This document shows, piece after piece, positions 46,380-55,457 of a stretch of 64,000 nucleotides of DNA. The notes under the pieces are model-generated. The model was not told the DNA's origin, searched no databases, and saw nothing but the letters and a program-made list of their open reading frames with translations. Source of the stretch: Costertonia aggregata (GTDB taxonomy: Bacteria > Bacteroidota > Bacteroidia > Flavobacteriales > Flavobacteriaceae); contig NZ_CP058595.1 in assembly GCF_013402795.1 (NCBI RefSeq), positions 1,833,501 to 1,897,500 of the forward strand, in the 5' to 3' direction. Position numbers and translations under genes: made by a program. Within the stretch, counting starts at the first letter, position 1. Every line of letters starts with the position of its first letter.

Positions 46380-48522
46380 AATTTTACTTTTAGTTTTTTT
46401 TTCCTTTTTTTCCTGCTCATACGCTCAAAAAAGCAATGAAATATTTGGTTATGTAGTAATTCAAAATAGTAAAACTAATACTGGGAATTTAGAGTACGTA
46501 CCTAATGTATCGATTTCTTCTAATAATGGATATTTCAAACCCCAATTGACGGACTCTAATGGATATTTCAAGCTAATTTTTTCAAACGATTACGATAGAA
46601 CCAAAGTAAAGCTTCAAATTGAAAAGGAAGGTTATGAAGTAGTCAATTTGAAAGAGTTGGAAGCATCATCTATTATCGGTAACAAAGAATCAATAAAAAT
46701 TGTCCTTTGTAAGCAATCTGAATTAGAAAGAAATAGATTGATTTATTATGGCCTGGCTAAAGAATTTATTTCTATAGCAAGACATAGAAAAATTTACAAG
46801 GAGGGAATTTACAGGAAACAATTAGTGTTAGATTCTTTAAATTCATCTCTTTATCTGAATGAAAATCTACTTCAAAAAGTTTTCAATATTGATATTACCG
46901 CACAAAAATTAGCTAAGGAATGGGCTAATCAAAATTTAGATGACAAATCTTCAGAATATAAGAAAGCATTTGGGTTAATTAAAAAAGGGCTATTTCAAGA
47001 AGCTATAAGAATATTAGACGAAATCGATTTTAAAAATCGTTTAAAAATAAATCAACAATTTATTGATTCTGAGAACAGAAGAATCAAAAGTTCAGTTGAC
47101 AAAATTATATTAAGTAAAAAACGTCAAAGGAGCGATATAAAACAACTTGTTGAAAGAGGAGAATTAAAGATGTTGAACCATGATTTATATGGAGCAATAG
47201 CAGATTTAGAGTTAGCACTAACGTATGATGATACAAATTTAGAATTGATTCTTTCACTTGCCTTCGCCTATCAAGAAAATAATAATAAAAATTGCTTGAA
47301 TTTATATCACAAAGTTTATAAACTAACGAATGACATGTTTACTAAGACGGTTGTAAGTCATAACGTGGGTGTATTTCACTTGAGCAGAGGAGCACTAACT
47401 TTGGCTTACCCATACCTGCTTAAAGCTGAAAAAGAGAGAGAGAAACTTTATTTAAATGGAAGAGCTAAGAGTAATTACTTAGAAACTTTAGTAGCACTTG
47501 CTAGACTATATTATCTAGACCCCGATATAAGCGCTATAGAAGCCCAAACACCCTTATTAAAATTAATAGCTATTATTGACTCAGAAAAAAACCCTTCTAA
47601 ACATCGGATAGAATTATTAACTCAAGCAGAAATTGAATTTGCCAATCTTTGTTTGATGCGCGGTGATTTAATCAATGCAGAAAAGTCATATAATAAGGTT
47701 GATTCAATGTTAAAAAACAACATGAATTCTATAGTTAGGGCGGTGGCTTCATTTAGAATAGCCTCATATGAACTAAGAATTATAAAAGATACGGTTAAAG
47801 CTCGTTATAGACTTGAAAAGTCCATAATTGAATATGAAGAGTCGGTTGATGGAATATATAATCTTTATGATAATCCTATTAAAACCGAAACTGAGATTGG
47901 CTATATTAATGAAACACTCTCAAACATGTACGTTCTTTTGGCCAATTGTTATCGAGAAACTAAACAAAAAAATCTAGTAAATTTATGTTACTCAAGAGCT
48001 GCTTTGTTAAGTTTATACATAAACGATAAAAATAAAAAAACGTTACGCTTACTTTTAAATTTTATTCCTATTATGCTTGAGGTAAACTCCCATTATTTGA
48101 GCGAAGGCGACAAAGAAAACTCAGAGTACAATCTTAAGCAAATGTTTCTCGTATTAAACAAATTGAAGAAAGATAATTTTTTGTTGGATTTGAACTATTT
48201 GTATATAAATGTAAAATTAGCGGATTATTTTACAGCGGCAAATGAGTTTGAAAAGGCTATGAAACTATTAGATAATAATATTAAAATTATAGAAAAATAT
48301 TTCAACAAGAATCCAGACAAATTCGGTTTTGATTATATTTTGAGCGCCATAGACTATGGAACCACGTATTTGAAATTAAATAATAAAACAGAATATCAAA
48401 AGAGCACTTCTCTCCTAACGCTAAAGAAATCAAAAAAACATTTAAAATATTGTGAGTTTGAAAATAAATACATTTCAGATTTGAAACAAAACGTAGACAT
48501 ATTAATTAAAGAAATAAAATAA
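46369..48522 (+). CDS. secreted CarboxypepD_reg and TPR-repeat protein (cargo)
   Basis: 717 residues with a signal peptide (CSYAQ). Residues about 22-115 form a CarboxypepD_reg-like domain (GYVVIQNSKTN, GYFKLIFSND), residues about 200-700 are helical repeats of TPR type (ELKMLNHDLYGAIADLELALTYDD, LSLAFAYQENNNKNC). No enzyme motif is seen. Its start overlaps the winged-helix membrane gene by 11 bases, so the two are made together and probably act as a pair across the inner membrane and periplasm. Confidence 0.65.
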   Translation: MLNRILLLVFFSFFSCSYAQKSNEIFGYVVIQNSKTNTGNLEYVPNVSISSNNGYFKPQLTDSNGYFKLIFSNDYDRTKVKLQIEKEGYEVVNLKELEASSIIGNKESIKIVLCKQSELERNRLIYYGLAKEFISIARHRKIYKEGIYRKQLVLDSLNSSLYLNENLLQKVFNIDITAQKLAKEWANQNLDDKSSEYKKAFGLIKKGLFQEAIRILDEIDFKNRLKINQQFIDSENRRIKSSVDKIILSKKRQRSDIKQLVERGELKMLNHDLYGAIADLELALTYDDTNLELILSLAFAYQENNNKNCLNLYHKVYKLTNDMFTKTVVSHNVGVFHLSRGALTLAYPYLLKAEKEREKLYLNGRAKSNYLETLVALARLYYLDPDISAIEAQTPLLKLIAIIDSEKNPSKHRIELLTQAEIEFANLCLMRGDLINAEKSYNKVDSMLKNNMNSIVRAVASFRIASYELRIIKDTVKARYRLEKSIIEYEESVDGIYNLYDNPIKTETEIGYINETLSNMYVLLANCYRETKQKNLVNLCYSRAALLSLYINDKNKKTLRLLLNFIPIMLEVNSHYLSEGDKENSEYNLKQMFLVLNKLKKDNFLLDLNYLYINVKLADYFTAANEFEKAMKLLDNNIKIIEKYFNKNPDKFGFDYILSAIDYGTTYLKLNNKTEYQKSTSLLTLKKSKKHLKYCEFENKYISDLKQNVDILIKEIK

Positions 48523-48586
48523 GGCATGTAATTCGGATACCTTTTAAACTTTGAGGTTAATAAATAGTTGGGAATGAAAGTTTTGC

Positions 48587-48616
48587 GGTCCATGGTTCGA
48601 GCCCATGTGGGACCAC
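48587..48616 (+). repeat. right attachment site (attR), copy of the tRNA 3' end
   Basis: 30 bases identical to 35924-35953 and followed by CCA, that is, the original 3' end of the disrupted tRNA gene with encoded CCA. It is not a tRNA gene: the 5' half is absent. Confidence 0.9.
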
Positions 48617-48629
48617 CACTGTTTATAAT

Positions 48630-48656
48630 GCCACTTCTTATTGGGAGTGGCTTTTT
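48630..48656 (+). terminator. terminator of the original tRNA gene, now behind attR
   Basis: Arms GCCACT (48630-48635) and AGTGGC (48646-48651) followed by five T. It lies 13 bases past attR, where the tRNA terminator would have been before insertion. Confidence 0.7.
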
Positions 48657-48935
48657 CTTTTCCGAGGAGGCTAAGCGAGAGGCTAGCCCAGAATATTTCG
48701 ACGGCGCTCAATATAGGCTTAGTTGAAGGCATCCCAGCTACATATTAATGTTTAAGGGTTCAAATTTTAAGGCCTTTTTTATGCGAATGCCACTCACAAG
48801 CAAATGGCCAATGTTATTTTCAATCGGATTTTTATGTTCACATCTTATACTGTCCTGCGATGTAATTTTTGGGGTGTATGATACTTATCCTTTACAGCTA
48901 TTGGACAAAAGGCAAAATTATACCGACAAATTTCG

Positions 48936-48943
48936 TATATTTG
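48936..48943 (+). promoter_or_regulatory. -7 promoter box TATATTTG for the toxin-antitoxin operon
   Basis: TATATTTG exactly matches TAnnTTTG and lies 19 bases before the antitoxin ATG. No TTG at the usual -33 distance is seen; the nearest TTG (48901) is too far. Confidence 0.5.
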
Positions 48944-48962
48944 TGATGCAATTCATTTAGAT

Positions 48963-49394
48963 ATGAAAAGAACAACTTCAAGAATCGCCAATGGCGAGTT
49001 CAATGATTGGGACGATGAGTCCCAAAAATTCGATATGATAAAACTTGTCCGAGAGGGAATAGCATATGACGACTTTCTTAAGTTTTTCCGAAATGAACCG
49101 TTTACCGACAAGGAATGGGCCAATTATTTGGGCATATCTTCCAGAACACTTGACCGCTACCGGAATGGGCGCAAAAACTTTCCTGCAAAACAGTCGGAAC
49201 GTATTATTGAGATAAAGCGTCTACTTAACTATGGGGAATCGGTTTTTGAAGATTACGATAATTTTATGGAATGGTTGGAGACCAAGAATATCCCCATGGG
49301 TGGTATCGTTCCCAAAAACCTTCTTGACACTACATTGGGCATCAATATGGTACAGGATCAATTAGGCCGAATAGAACAGGGCATCCTTGCATGA
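48963..49394 (+). CDS. Xre/ParS-type antitoxin of a RES toxin system
   Basis: 143 residues: an Xre-like helix-turn-helix (about 50-75, ANYLGISSRTLDRYRNG) and a DUF2384 (MbcA/ParS) C-terminal domain (SERIIEIKRLLNYGESVFEDYDNFMEWL). The Tyr-rich DUF2384 tail blocks the RES active site in relatives. The RES gene overlaps its stop by 4 bases (ATGA), so it is a type II toxin-antitoxin operon. Composition is like the host, not like the element. Confidence 0.88.
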   Translation: MKRTTSRIANGEFNDWDDESQKFDMIKLVREGIAYDDFLKFFRNEPFTDKEWANYLGISSRTLDRYRNGRKNFPAKQSERIIEIKRLLNYGESVFEDYDNFMEWLETKNIPMGGIVPKNLLDTTLGINMVQDQLGRIEQGILA

Positions 49395-49849
49395 AGTTAT
49401 ACCGGCTCTCCAAAGAAAAATACAAGGACGACCTTTCCGGTAAGGGGGCAGAACGTTATGGAGGCCGTTGGAATACTAAGGGTATGAGAATGGTCTATAC
49501 CTCAGACTCGCGGGCACTTGCCAAATTGGAAGTGGCCGTACACGTTTCTCTGAACCGCTTGCCCCGAAACTATTACATGGTCACCATCAATATTCCCGAT
49601 AGGTTGATAAGTACCTATGAAAGTTCAATGCTCAAAGGCAAGAATTGGAAGAACAATCCCCCTATCAAGTTTACCCAATCTGAAGGGGATGGGTTTCTAA
49701 GAAACAAAGAGGGTTTGGCCCTAAGGGTCCCTTCCGCTGTTGTACAAGGGGACTATAATATTTTGATAAACCCGGAACATCCGGACATTAAAAAGACATC
49801 CGTGCTACAAGTAGAAAAGTTTGATTTTGACATAAGGTTATTTAAGTAA
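49391..49849 (+). CDS. RES domain toxin
   Basis: 152 residues, the NAD+-consuming RES fold: Arg and Tyr in RLSKEKY, GGRWN (about 24-28), Glu in LAKLEVAVH, Ser in RVPSAVV. Relatives deplete NAD+ when freed from the antitoxin (family knowledge). Translation is coupled to the antitoxin. A hairpin with competing arms follows at 49934-49956. Confidence 0.9.
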   Translation: MKLYRLSKEKYKDDLSGKGAERYGGRWNTKGMRMVYTSDSRALAKLEVAVHVSLNRLPRNYYMVTINIPDRLISTYESSMLKGKNWKNNPPIKFTQSEGDGFLRNKEGLALRVPSAVVQGDYNILINPEHPDIKKTSVLQVEKFDFDIRLFK

Positions 49850-49933
49850 TTTTATTTTCGAAAAAGAACCCTATCGCAGGCACTTGTAAAAGCCGATAAT
49901 GCTTTAAGGTATTGTAAAATAAGCTTTGGCCCT

Positions 49934-49956
49934 TTTACAAAACCGGCTTTTGTAAA
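49934..49956 (+). terminator. hairpin after the RES toxin gene
   Basis: Arms TTTACAAAA (49934-49942) and TTTTGTAAA (49948-49956) with a five-base loop. No T run follows, so termination is uncertain. Confidence 0.35.
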
Positions 49957-50202
49957 GAGCGTTGCTTTTAACCAAACTTGAGTACGTTCAACAACAATTC
50001 GGAAATATATACAAGGCGTATATTTTAAATATTGACATTAAAAGATTACAAATATTACGGTAATTTCTTATATTGTACAACCTCATTTTTTACAATCAAC
50101 TTATTTTTATGTTTTAGCTCGGCAATTTCTTTGAAGGTGGCATTCATTATAGAGCATTGTACAATTTCTTTTTCCCTATTGAATGAGTGTCACTTTTTCG
50201 GA

Positions 50203-50760
50203 TTATGTCCTGCGAGAATCTTTTAAATTATATGAGAACATTTTATTCTCTCCTTCCTTATAAATTCTAATATTACCGGCGCTACTTGCTGAGGAAAGGG
50301 AGACGACATAGAGTGCTTTCCAAATTTTACCATCTTCAGTTAGAAATAAGGGAGTTAGTTTTTGATTGATTAAGATAGACCTTCCATCACTCTGTTTTAA
50401 ATGAAAGTCATAGGAAATGATATGCTTTTTACGTTCGGAAAGTTCAATACTTTCATAAAAATCAAAGCCTACTGTATTTATAGTAAGTAATAGTTTTAAG
50501 TCATTTTCCGGAACATGTTTAAAGTAAAAATCATATCCCATTTTTTGAACATCTTCTGAAGAATGTCCACAAAGAAAAAATGGGTTTTCAGAAACATAAT
50601 CAAACCCATTAAATTGATAATCAAATATTTAGATACTTTTATTGGCAATTCTAGCAAAGGTTTTTACCGTTTCTAGATAGTCTAAGTTTTGCAGCACCGT
50701 CTCGTCCGAGACTTTGTTTACCGTATTTTTGAAAGAAAAGAAATCATCTTTACTAGCCAA
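50203..50760 (-). pseudogene. decayed PAS-LuxR family regulator
   Basis: The frame from TTG 50760 reads the N-terminus (DFFSFKNTVNK, VKTFARIANKSI), is stopped by TAA at 50629-50631, and resumes in the same frame with the PAS domain (FDYQFNGFDYVSENPFFLCG, YDFYFKHVPENDLKLLLTI, SYDFHLKQSDGRSILINQ). After the PAS domain the frame ends early; a possible remnant of the LuxR helix-turn-helix (REKEIVQ...FKEIAELK) lies shifted in frame at 50055-50189. Intact relatives have a PAS domain followed by a LuxR HTH. Confidence 0.75.
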
Positions 50761-50876
50761 CGCCTAATTGTTTTTCCCAATTTAATAATAAATCATTAAA
50801 AACTCCCTATCGATGGCATAACACAAGGATAAGGAGAATTTAAAAATACTAATCCAAATTCTTAAGAAGATATTCT

Positions 50877-53279
50877 CTACAAAAGTTTATCCGCTTTCAC
50901 GTTTTTATCTCTTTTTTTCCGCTTTATACTTTTGTTCTTTCCGCTACCAAAACGGTATGCCAAACCTAAATACACGGAACGGGAATCTGTTTTAAACTGC
51001 CCCTCCTGAATGATAGTTCTAAAGGTTTCAAAGGCGAAACGCTGTGTTCTAAAAATATCGTTGAAGTTTAGGCTTAACGTTCCCTTGCCTTTGGCAAAAT
51101 TGTAGCGTGCACCGGTATTTATAAAGAAATTATCTTTTAAATCATATTGTAAAACACTTTGCCTTCCACTGTAAAACGTAAATAATTGAAAGGTGAGGTC
51201 CTTAGTGGCTTTAAAACTGTTATTCAGCTTCGTATTCATTAACGTATTGTTCACTTCTACGCTTTCTCCCTCGATAAAACCTTTTTGGGTTCTGGAATAC
51301 ACATCAAAACTTCCGTTAAGGCTCCACCAATTGGTAGGCCGGTAACTTGCGGATAACTCCAAACCATAGGCATCATTACTATCAAAGTTATCGTAGTCAA
51401 CAATTAAGACCGTAGGATTGTCTTCATCAAAAAACCCTCGTCTATTGATTTCGTCATTAATTCTTCTATAAAAACCGCCAAATGTGAAATTGCCTTTTTG
51501 TAGTTTTCTATTATAGTTGAGTTCTACGGAATTGGTGAATTGAGGCACCAAACTTGGGTTTCCCGAAAGAATGAGTTGAGGTGTGCTTAACTGCCGTATG
51601 GGGTTAATCTGATTTAAGGAAGGGCGATCGATCCTTCGGCTAAAACTCAACTGATACGAGTTTTTACTTTCCTGACTAGGGCTATATTTTAAGAAGCCTG
51701 ATGGGTAAATATTAAAAAGCTTATCGGTAAAATTAAATGGTGCCTCTAAGACTTCATTAAACTGTGTATCCACATTATAATCTTCTAAACGTATTCCAAG
51801 ATTGTATTGCCATTTTCCCAAACTTTGGCTAAAAGTGGTGTAAAAGGAATGGATATTACGGTCATATCTAAAATCTGAATTACTAAAATCAATACGGTCT
51901 GTTGTATATGTGTTTTCTGTACGTCTCAAACGGGTTTCCAAGCCAATTTCTAAGGTTACATTATCAGAAAGTGGATTCACATAATCCAGATTTATTGTGG
52001 TGTTGGTTCGAGTATCATCGATAAACTCATCATAGTTTGCCAAGGGTGTGTTTCCAGTAAAATCAAAATCGTTATTGGTATCGCTTTTTAAGGTGTTGTA
52101 ATCAACTTCCAGCTCAATGGAATGCCCTTCTTTTGAAAAATCATGCTTAAAATCTACGTTATAAGAGGCATTTATATTATTTCTATCGGTCAAATCAAAC
52201 TGATTGAAATTGGCATCCGGGGTGTTTAAAAATGAAATGTTTCGCTCAGCATCTAAAATTGCATCAAAGAAATTCTGGTTGGTGTAGACTGATAAGGTGT
52301 TTTTGTCATTGATATAATAGTCCACTCCAAATTTGAACAAGTGCGATGTACGGTCTGCAAGACTTAAAATATCTTGTCCAGTACGTTCTACGGTTCTGTT
52401 AATGAATCCGTTAGTCACTCCTTCTCCAAATCTGTTTCCATAACTCCCGTAAAAATTCGCTTTTCCATTTCTATAGTTTAGGCTAAGGGAATTATTATAT
52501 CGCGCACGTTCTCCGTAGGTGAAACCTGTATTTATGGAGCCATTGAATCCTAAATTGGTATTCTTTTTTAACGTGATATTAATGATACCGCTCATTCCCT
52601 CAGGATTGTATTTTGCCGATGGATTGGTAATCAGTTCGATAGTTTTTATTGAGGTAGAAGGTATTTGCTGCAAAAGCTCACGAGAACTTATATTAGTAGG
52701 TTTACCATCTACGAGTACGCGTACATTTTCATTCCCTCGTAAAGACAATTCTCCATCTTGGGTAATACTGACCGATGGTATGTTCCCCATAATATCACTT
52801 GCGGAAGCACCTGCTGTGGTAAGGTCTTTACCAACATTAATGACTTTTCTATCAATCTTTTGTTCTATGGTAGAGCGTTCCGCCGTTACTTCGACAGCTT
52901 CCAATGCAACCGCATCTTCTTCAATACCTATAGCTCCTAAGCTTAGTTTTCTATGGTCTTTGTCAAGGGTCAGTGTTTGGTTCTCAGTCTTGTATCCGAT
53001 AAACTGGACTTCAAAATTATAGGTTCCAAATATGACATCGTCGATACTGAAACTACCATTTTCAGTAGTGATTCCACCTGTAACGATATTATCTCCTGAT
53101 TTCAAAATAACATTGGCATATGGAATAGGTTCTTGTGTAGTTTTATCCAATACAGAACCTGTAATAGCTCCTTTTTGGGCAAAACTGGAAAAGGAGAACA
53201 ATATGAAAATCGATATAAAAAAGAACTTTAAACTCTTTTTAGGGACTACTAAAAAACAAGAATTTAGAAAATGCTTCAT
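50877..53279 (-). CDS. outer membrane beta-barrel receptor with CarboxypepD_reg and plug domains
   Basis: 800 residues with a signal peptide ending FAQ. Order: CarboxypepD_reg domain (about 36-120), plug domain (about 135-235, TTAGASASDIMGNIPSVSI and IELITNPSAKYNPEGMSGIINI), then an OMP_b-brl_3 barrel. The C-terminus is strongly basic (KNKSIKRKKRDKNVKADK), an odd ending for a barrel. It is divergent from a LytS/LytTR operon. Ligand unknown. Confidence 0.9.
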   Translation of the reverse strand: MKHFLNSCFLVVPKKSLKFFFISIFILFSFSSFAQKGAITGSVLDKTTQEPIPYANVILKSGDNIVTGGITTENGSFSIDDVIFGTYNFEVQFIGYKTENQTLTLDKDHRKLSLGAIGIEEDAVALEAVEVTAERSTIEQKIDRKVINVGKDLTTAGASASDIMGNIPSVSITQDGELSLRGNENVRVLVDGKPTNISSRELLQQIPSTSIKTIELITNPSAKYNPEGMSGIINITLKKNTNLGFNGSINTGFTYGERARYNNSLSLNYRNGKANFYGSYGNRFGEGVTNGFINRTVERTGQDILSLADRTSHLFKFGVDYYINDKNTLSVYTNQNFFDAILDAERNISFLNTPDANFNQFDLTDRNNINASYNVDFKHDFSKEGHSIELEVDYNTLKSDTNNDFDFTGNTPLANYDEFIDDTRTNTTINLDYVNPLSDNVTLEIGLETRLRRTENTYTTDRIDFSNSDFRYDRNIHSFYTTFSQSLGKWQYNLGIRLEDYNVDTQFNEVLEAPFNFTDKLFNIYPSGFLKYSPSQESKNSYQLSFSRRIDRPSLNQINPIRQLSTPQLILSGNPSLVPQFTNSVELNYNRKLQKGNFTFGGFYRRINDEINRRGFFDEDNPTVLIVDYDNFDSNDAYGLELSASYRPTNWWSLNGSFDVYSRTQKGFIEGESVEVNNTLMNTKLNNSFKATKDLTFQLFTFYSGRQSVLQYDLKDNFFINTGARYNFAKGKGTLSLNFNDIFRTQRFAFETFRTIIQEGQFKTDSRSVYLGLAYRFGSGKNKSIKRKKRDKNVKADKLL

Positions 53280-53498
53280 CGTGAAATATTAAATTTTAAG
53301 CGAAGCTAGAAGTAGAAATGGCACCTTTTAACCTGTGAGGTTACATAGCCAGTAAAGGATGTTGAATACCACACAAATGGGCCTGAATATTTTGGTCTAC
53401 AAAAAGGAAGTCTCTGGCATCGCTTAAGTGCTATTCGTCGGTTATTTAAAAGAGCCCCTGAATAGATTTGTATCTTTAATATTTAGAAGTAATAACCC

Positions 53499-54560
53499 AT
53501 GTGGCAACGAGTGCAACATTTTTTGGAAATTTCAAAGTACAAGTACTTGGTATTTGCGATTTTGATTTTTGCTTTCTCCGCATCAACTTCAAGTTGGTAT
53601 TACACAAGTACCTATGAATTGGCTGTAACTTTTAGTATCAGGGTAGCACTTCAAATTGCAATGGCCTTCATTATTGTTGAGTTTTTAATCCCAAAACTTT
53701 TGAATAAAGGGAAAACAATCGCATTTGTCGCAGGCGTTACATTGGTGCTCTTTTCATTCTATGCGATTTGCACCCTCATTTTTATTCACTTTTTTGAGCC
53801 CTCGTTTCCGGCAACGTATGTGAATTACATCAAGCGTTTTGAAGACCCGTCTTTTTTCGGCCGCTTTATAAATTTTGGCGAATTTGTTTCCAAATCATTG
53901 TACCTGCTCTATCCTACTTTTTTGATTTTAGTATTAAAATTATATACGGAAAAGCAACAATTGCTAAAGTTGAACGAACAGAAGAAAACCGCGGAACTTG
54001 CCGCATTAAAAAATCAATTGAATCCGCATTTTTTGTTCAATACGTTGAATAATCTATATGCGTTGGCCTTGAAAAAATCAGAGGATACTCCAAAAGTAAT
54101 CCGTAAGCTATCTGAAATTTTAGACTACATTTTATATCGCTGTAACGAATCTTATGTTTCTTTGGACAAAGAGATTGAGCTGATTGAAAACTATTTGTCC
54201 TTAGAAAAAATACGCTATGCGGATAGGGTGAAAATTGAATTCAGTAAAAATGTAACAGGTCAGGAAAGAATTGCCCCACTGCTTTTGCTCACTTTTGTGG
54301 AAAATGCCTTTAAACACGGAGTTGCCAATGAGATACATCAGGCCCGCATAAATATCACCATTTCTAAAGAAGGAGAAGAACTTCTTTTCAAAGTTGAAAA
54401 TAGTAAGCCTACTATTACCGAGGAATCGGACAACAAAGAATCCATAGGGCTTCAAAATATAAAAAAGCAATTGGAACTTTTATATCCGAAAGCTTACGAC
54501 CTCATTATTGAGAATGGGAAAAGCACGTTTTCGGCCAATCTTAAACTAGCAGTGGCATGA
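53499..54560 (+). CDS. LytS-type sensor histidine kinase
   Basis: 353 residues: about four membrane helices in the first 160 residues, a short coiled-coil (EKQQLLKLNEQKKTAELAAL), then phospho-acceptor NPHFLFNTLNNLYAL and ATPase motifs (VENAFKHGV, ESIGLQNIKKQL). It is coupled to the LytTR gene by a 4-base ATGA overlap. Second such pair in the window (first at 3936-5665). Confidence 0.93.
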   Translation: MWQRVQHFLEISKYKYLVFAILIFAFSASTSSWYYTSTYELAVTFSIRVALQIAMAFIIVEFLIPKLLNKGKTIAFVAGVTLVLFSFYAICTLIFIHFFEPSFPATYVNYIKRFEDPSFFGRFINFGEFVSKSLYLLYPTFLILVLKLYTEKQQLLKLNEQKKTAELAALKNQLNPHFLFNTLNNLYALALKKSEDTPKVIRKLSEILDYILYRCNESYVSLDKEIELIENYLSLEKIRYADRVKIEFSKNVTGQERIAPLLLLTFVENAFKHGVANEIHQARINITISKEGEELLFKVENSKPTITEESDNKESIGLQNIKKQLELLYPKAYDLIIENGKSTFSANLKLAVA

Positions 54561-55267
54561 GTTACCAGTGTGTAATTATAGATGATGAACCATTGGCTAG
54601 GGAGTTACTTAAAGGCTACCTCGAAAAAATTCCAGATTTTGAACTCGTTGCTTCTTGCCCGAGCGCGATAGATGCAAGTGGAATTTTAAGCAAAAACAAG
54701 GTTGACCTTTTGTTTCTTGATATTGAAATGCCAGTACTAAAGGGCACAGATTTTTTTAAAAATCTGGTTCATAAACCCGAAGTAATTTTCACCACCGCTT
54801 ATCGAGATTATGCAGTTGACGGTTTTGAACTCAACGCTTTGGATTATCTATTAAAACCGATTTTCTTTGAACGCTTCTTTCAGGCAATCCAGAAATTTTT
54901 AAAACAGGTAGAAAAGACTGAAGTGAGTAACTCAAATAATACTATCACCAATACAAGTGACTACCTCTTTGTAAACAAGGCCAAAAAACAGATTAAGGTT
55001 GTTTTTGATACTATTTTGTATGCCGAAAGTTTAAAAGATTACATTAAAATACACTTTCAAGAAGAAGAGCCCTTAACCGTAAAAGAAAGTATCTCCGCTT
55101 TTGAAAAGCGATTGGATAATCGGTTTATTCGTTTGCACCGTTCCTATATTGTGAACAGCGAAAAAATTACCGCCTACACCAAAAATGATGTTGAAATCGG
55201 AAGAATGGAAATCCCGATTGGAAACAATTACAAAGACAATCTACTCCCTTTTTTAAAATCGATTTAA
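54557..55267 (+). CDS. LytTR family response regulator
   Basis: 236 residues: receiver with Asp in LLFLDIEMP and Lys in LLKPIFF, then a LytTR domain ending RFIRLHRSYIVNSEK. Partner of the preceding kinase. Possible targets are the divergent outer membrane receptor or the next secreted-protein gene (inference). Confidence 0.93.
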   Translation: MSYQCVIIDDEPLARELLKGYLEKIPDFELVASCPSAIDASGILSKNKVDLLFLDIEMPVLKGTDFFKNLVHKPEVIFTTAYRDYAVDGFELNALDYLLKPIFFERFFQAIQKFLKQVEKTEVSNSNNTITNTSDYLFVNKAKKQIKVVFDTILYAESLKDYIKIHFQEEEPLTVKESISAFEKRLDNRFIRLHRSYIVNSEKITAYTKNDVEIGRMEIPIGNNYKDNLLPFLKSI

Positions 55268-55457
55268 TCTCAAAATCACACTTGATTTTTCTTATTACAC
55301 TCATGCTAGACATGTACATATTTGGTCGAGAATCGCTGAAACACCCTTAAAACAAGAACGTATACTGTATGCGTACCTATACCAATTCGTTTTCTTTTGT
55401 GGGTTATGGAACGCATTCTACATTAGCCACATGAATTTTAAACTTAAAATATTTAGT

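Larger units (their letters stand above)
35924..48616. mobile_element. integrative element of about 12.66 kb in a tRNA gene
   Basis: Bounded by an identical 30-base direct repeat, one copy inside the tRNA gene (35924-35953) and one at 48587-48616. A tyrosine recombinase is next to the tRNA, and base composition is clearly more AT-rich than the flanks. Contents in order: integrase, DUF4831-like plus trypsin-like pair, Xre repressor, lipoprotein, possible SSB, Sak4-like ATPase, small ORF, regulatory gap, polymerase-like gene, GIY-YIG endonuclease, winged-helix/membrane protein, TPR protein. No relaxase, coupling protein, capsid or terminase is seen, so it is not self-conjugative or a complete phage on this evidence; it may be plasmid-like or a satellite. 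Confidence 0.9.

Noticed and set aside
48587-48616. Second tRNA gene
   Set aside because: Only the 3' arm is present; it is the attR copy.
48544-48732. Minus-strand frame across attR
   Set aside because: Translates the tRNA fragment itself; a common artefact.
48748-48960. Plus-strand frame of 70 codons before the antitoxin
   Set aside because: Overlaps the promoter box and has no features of a real protein.
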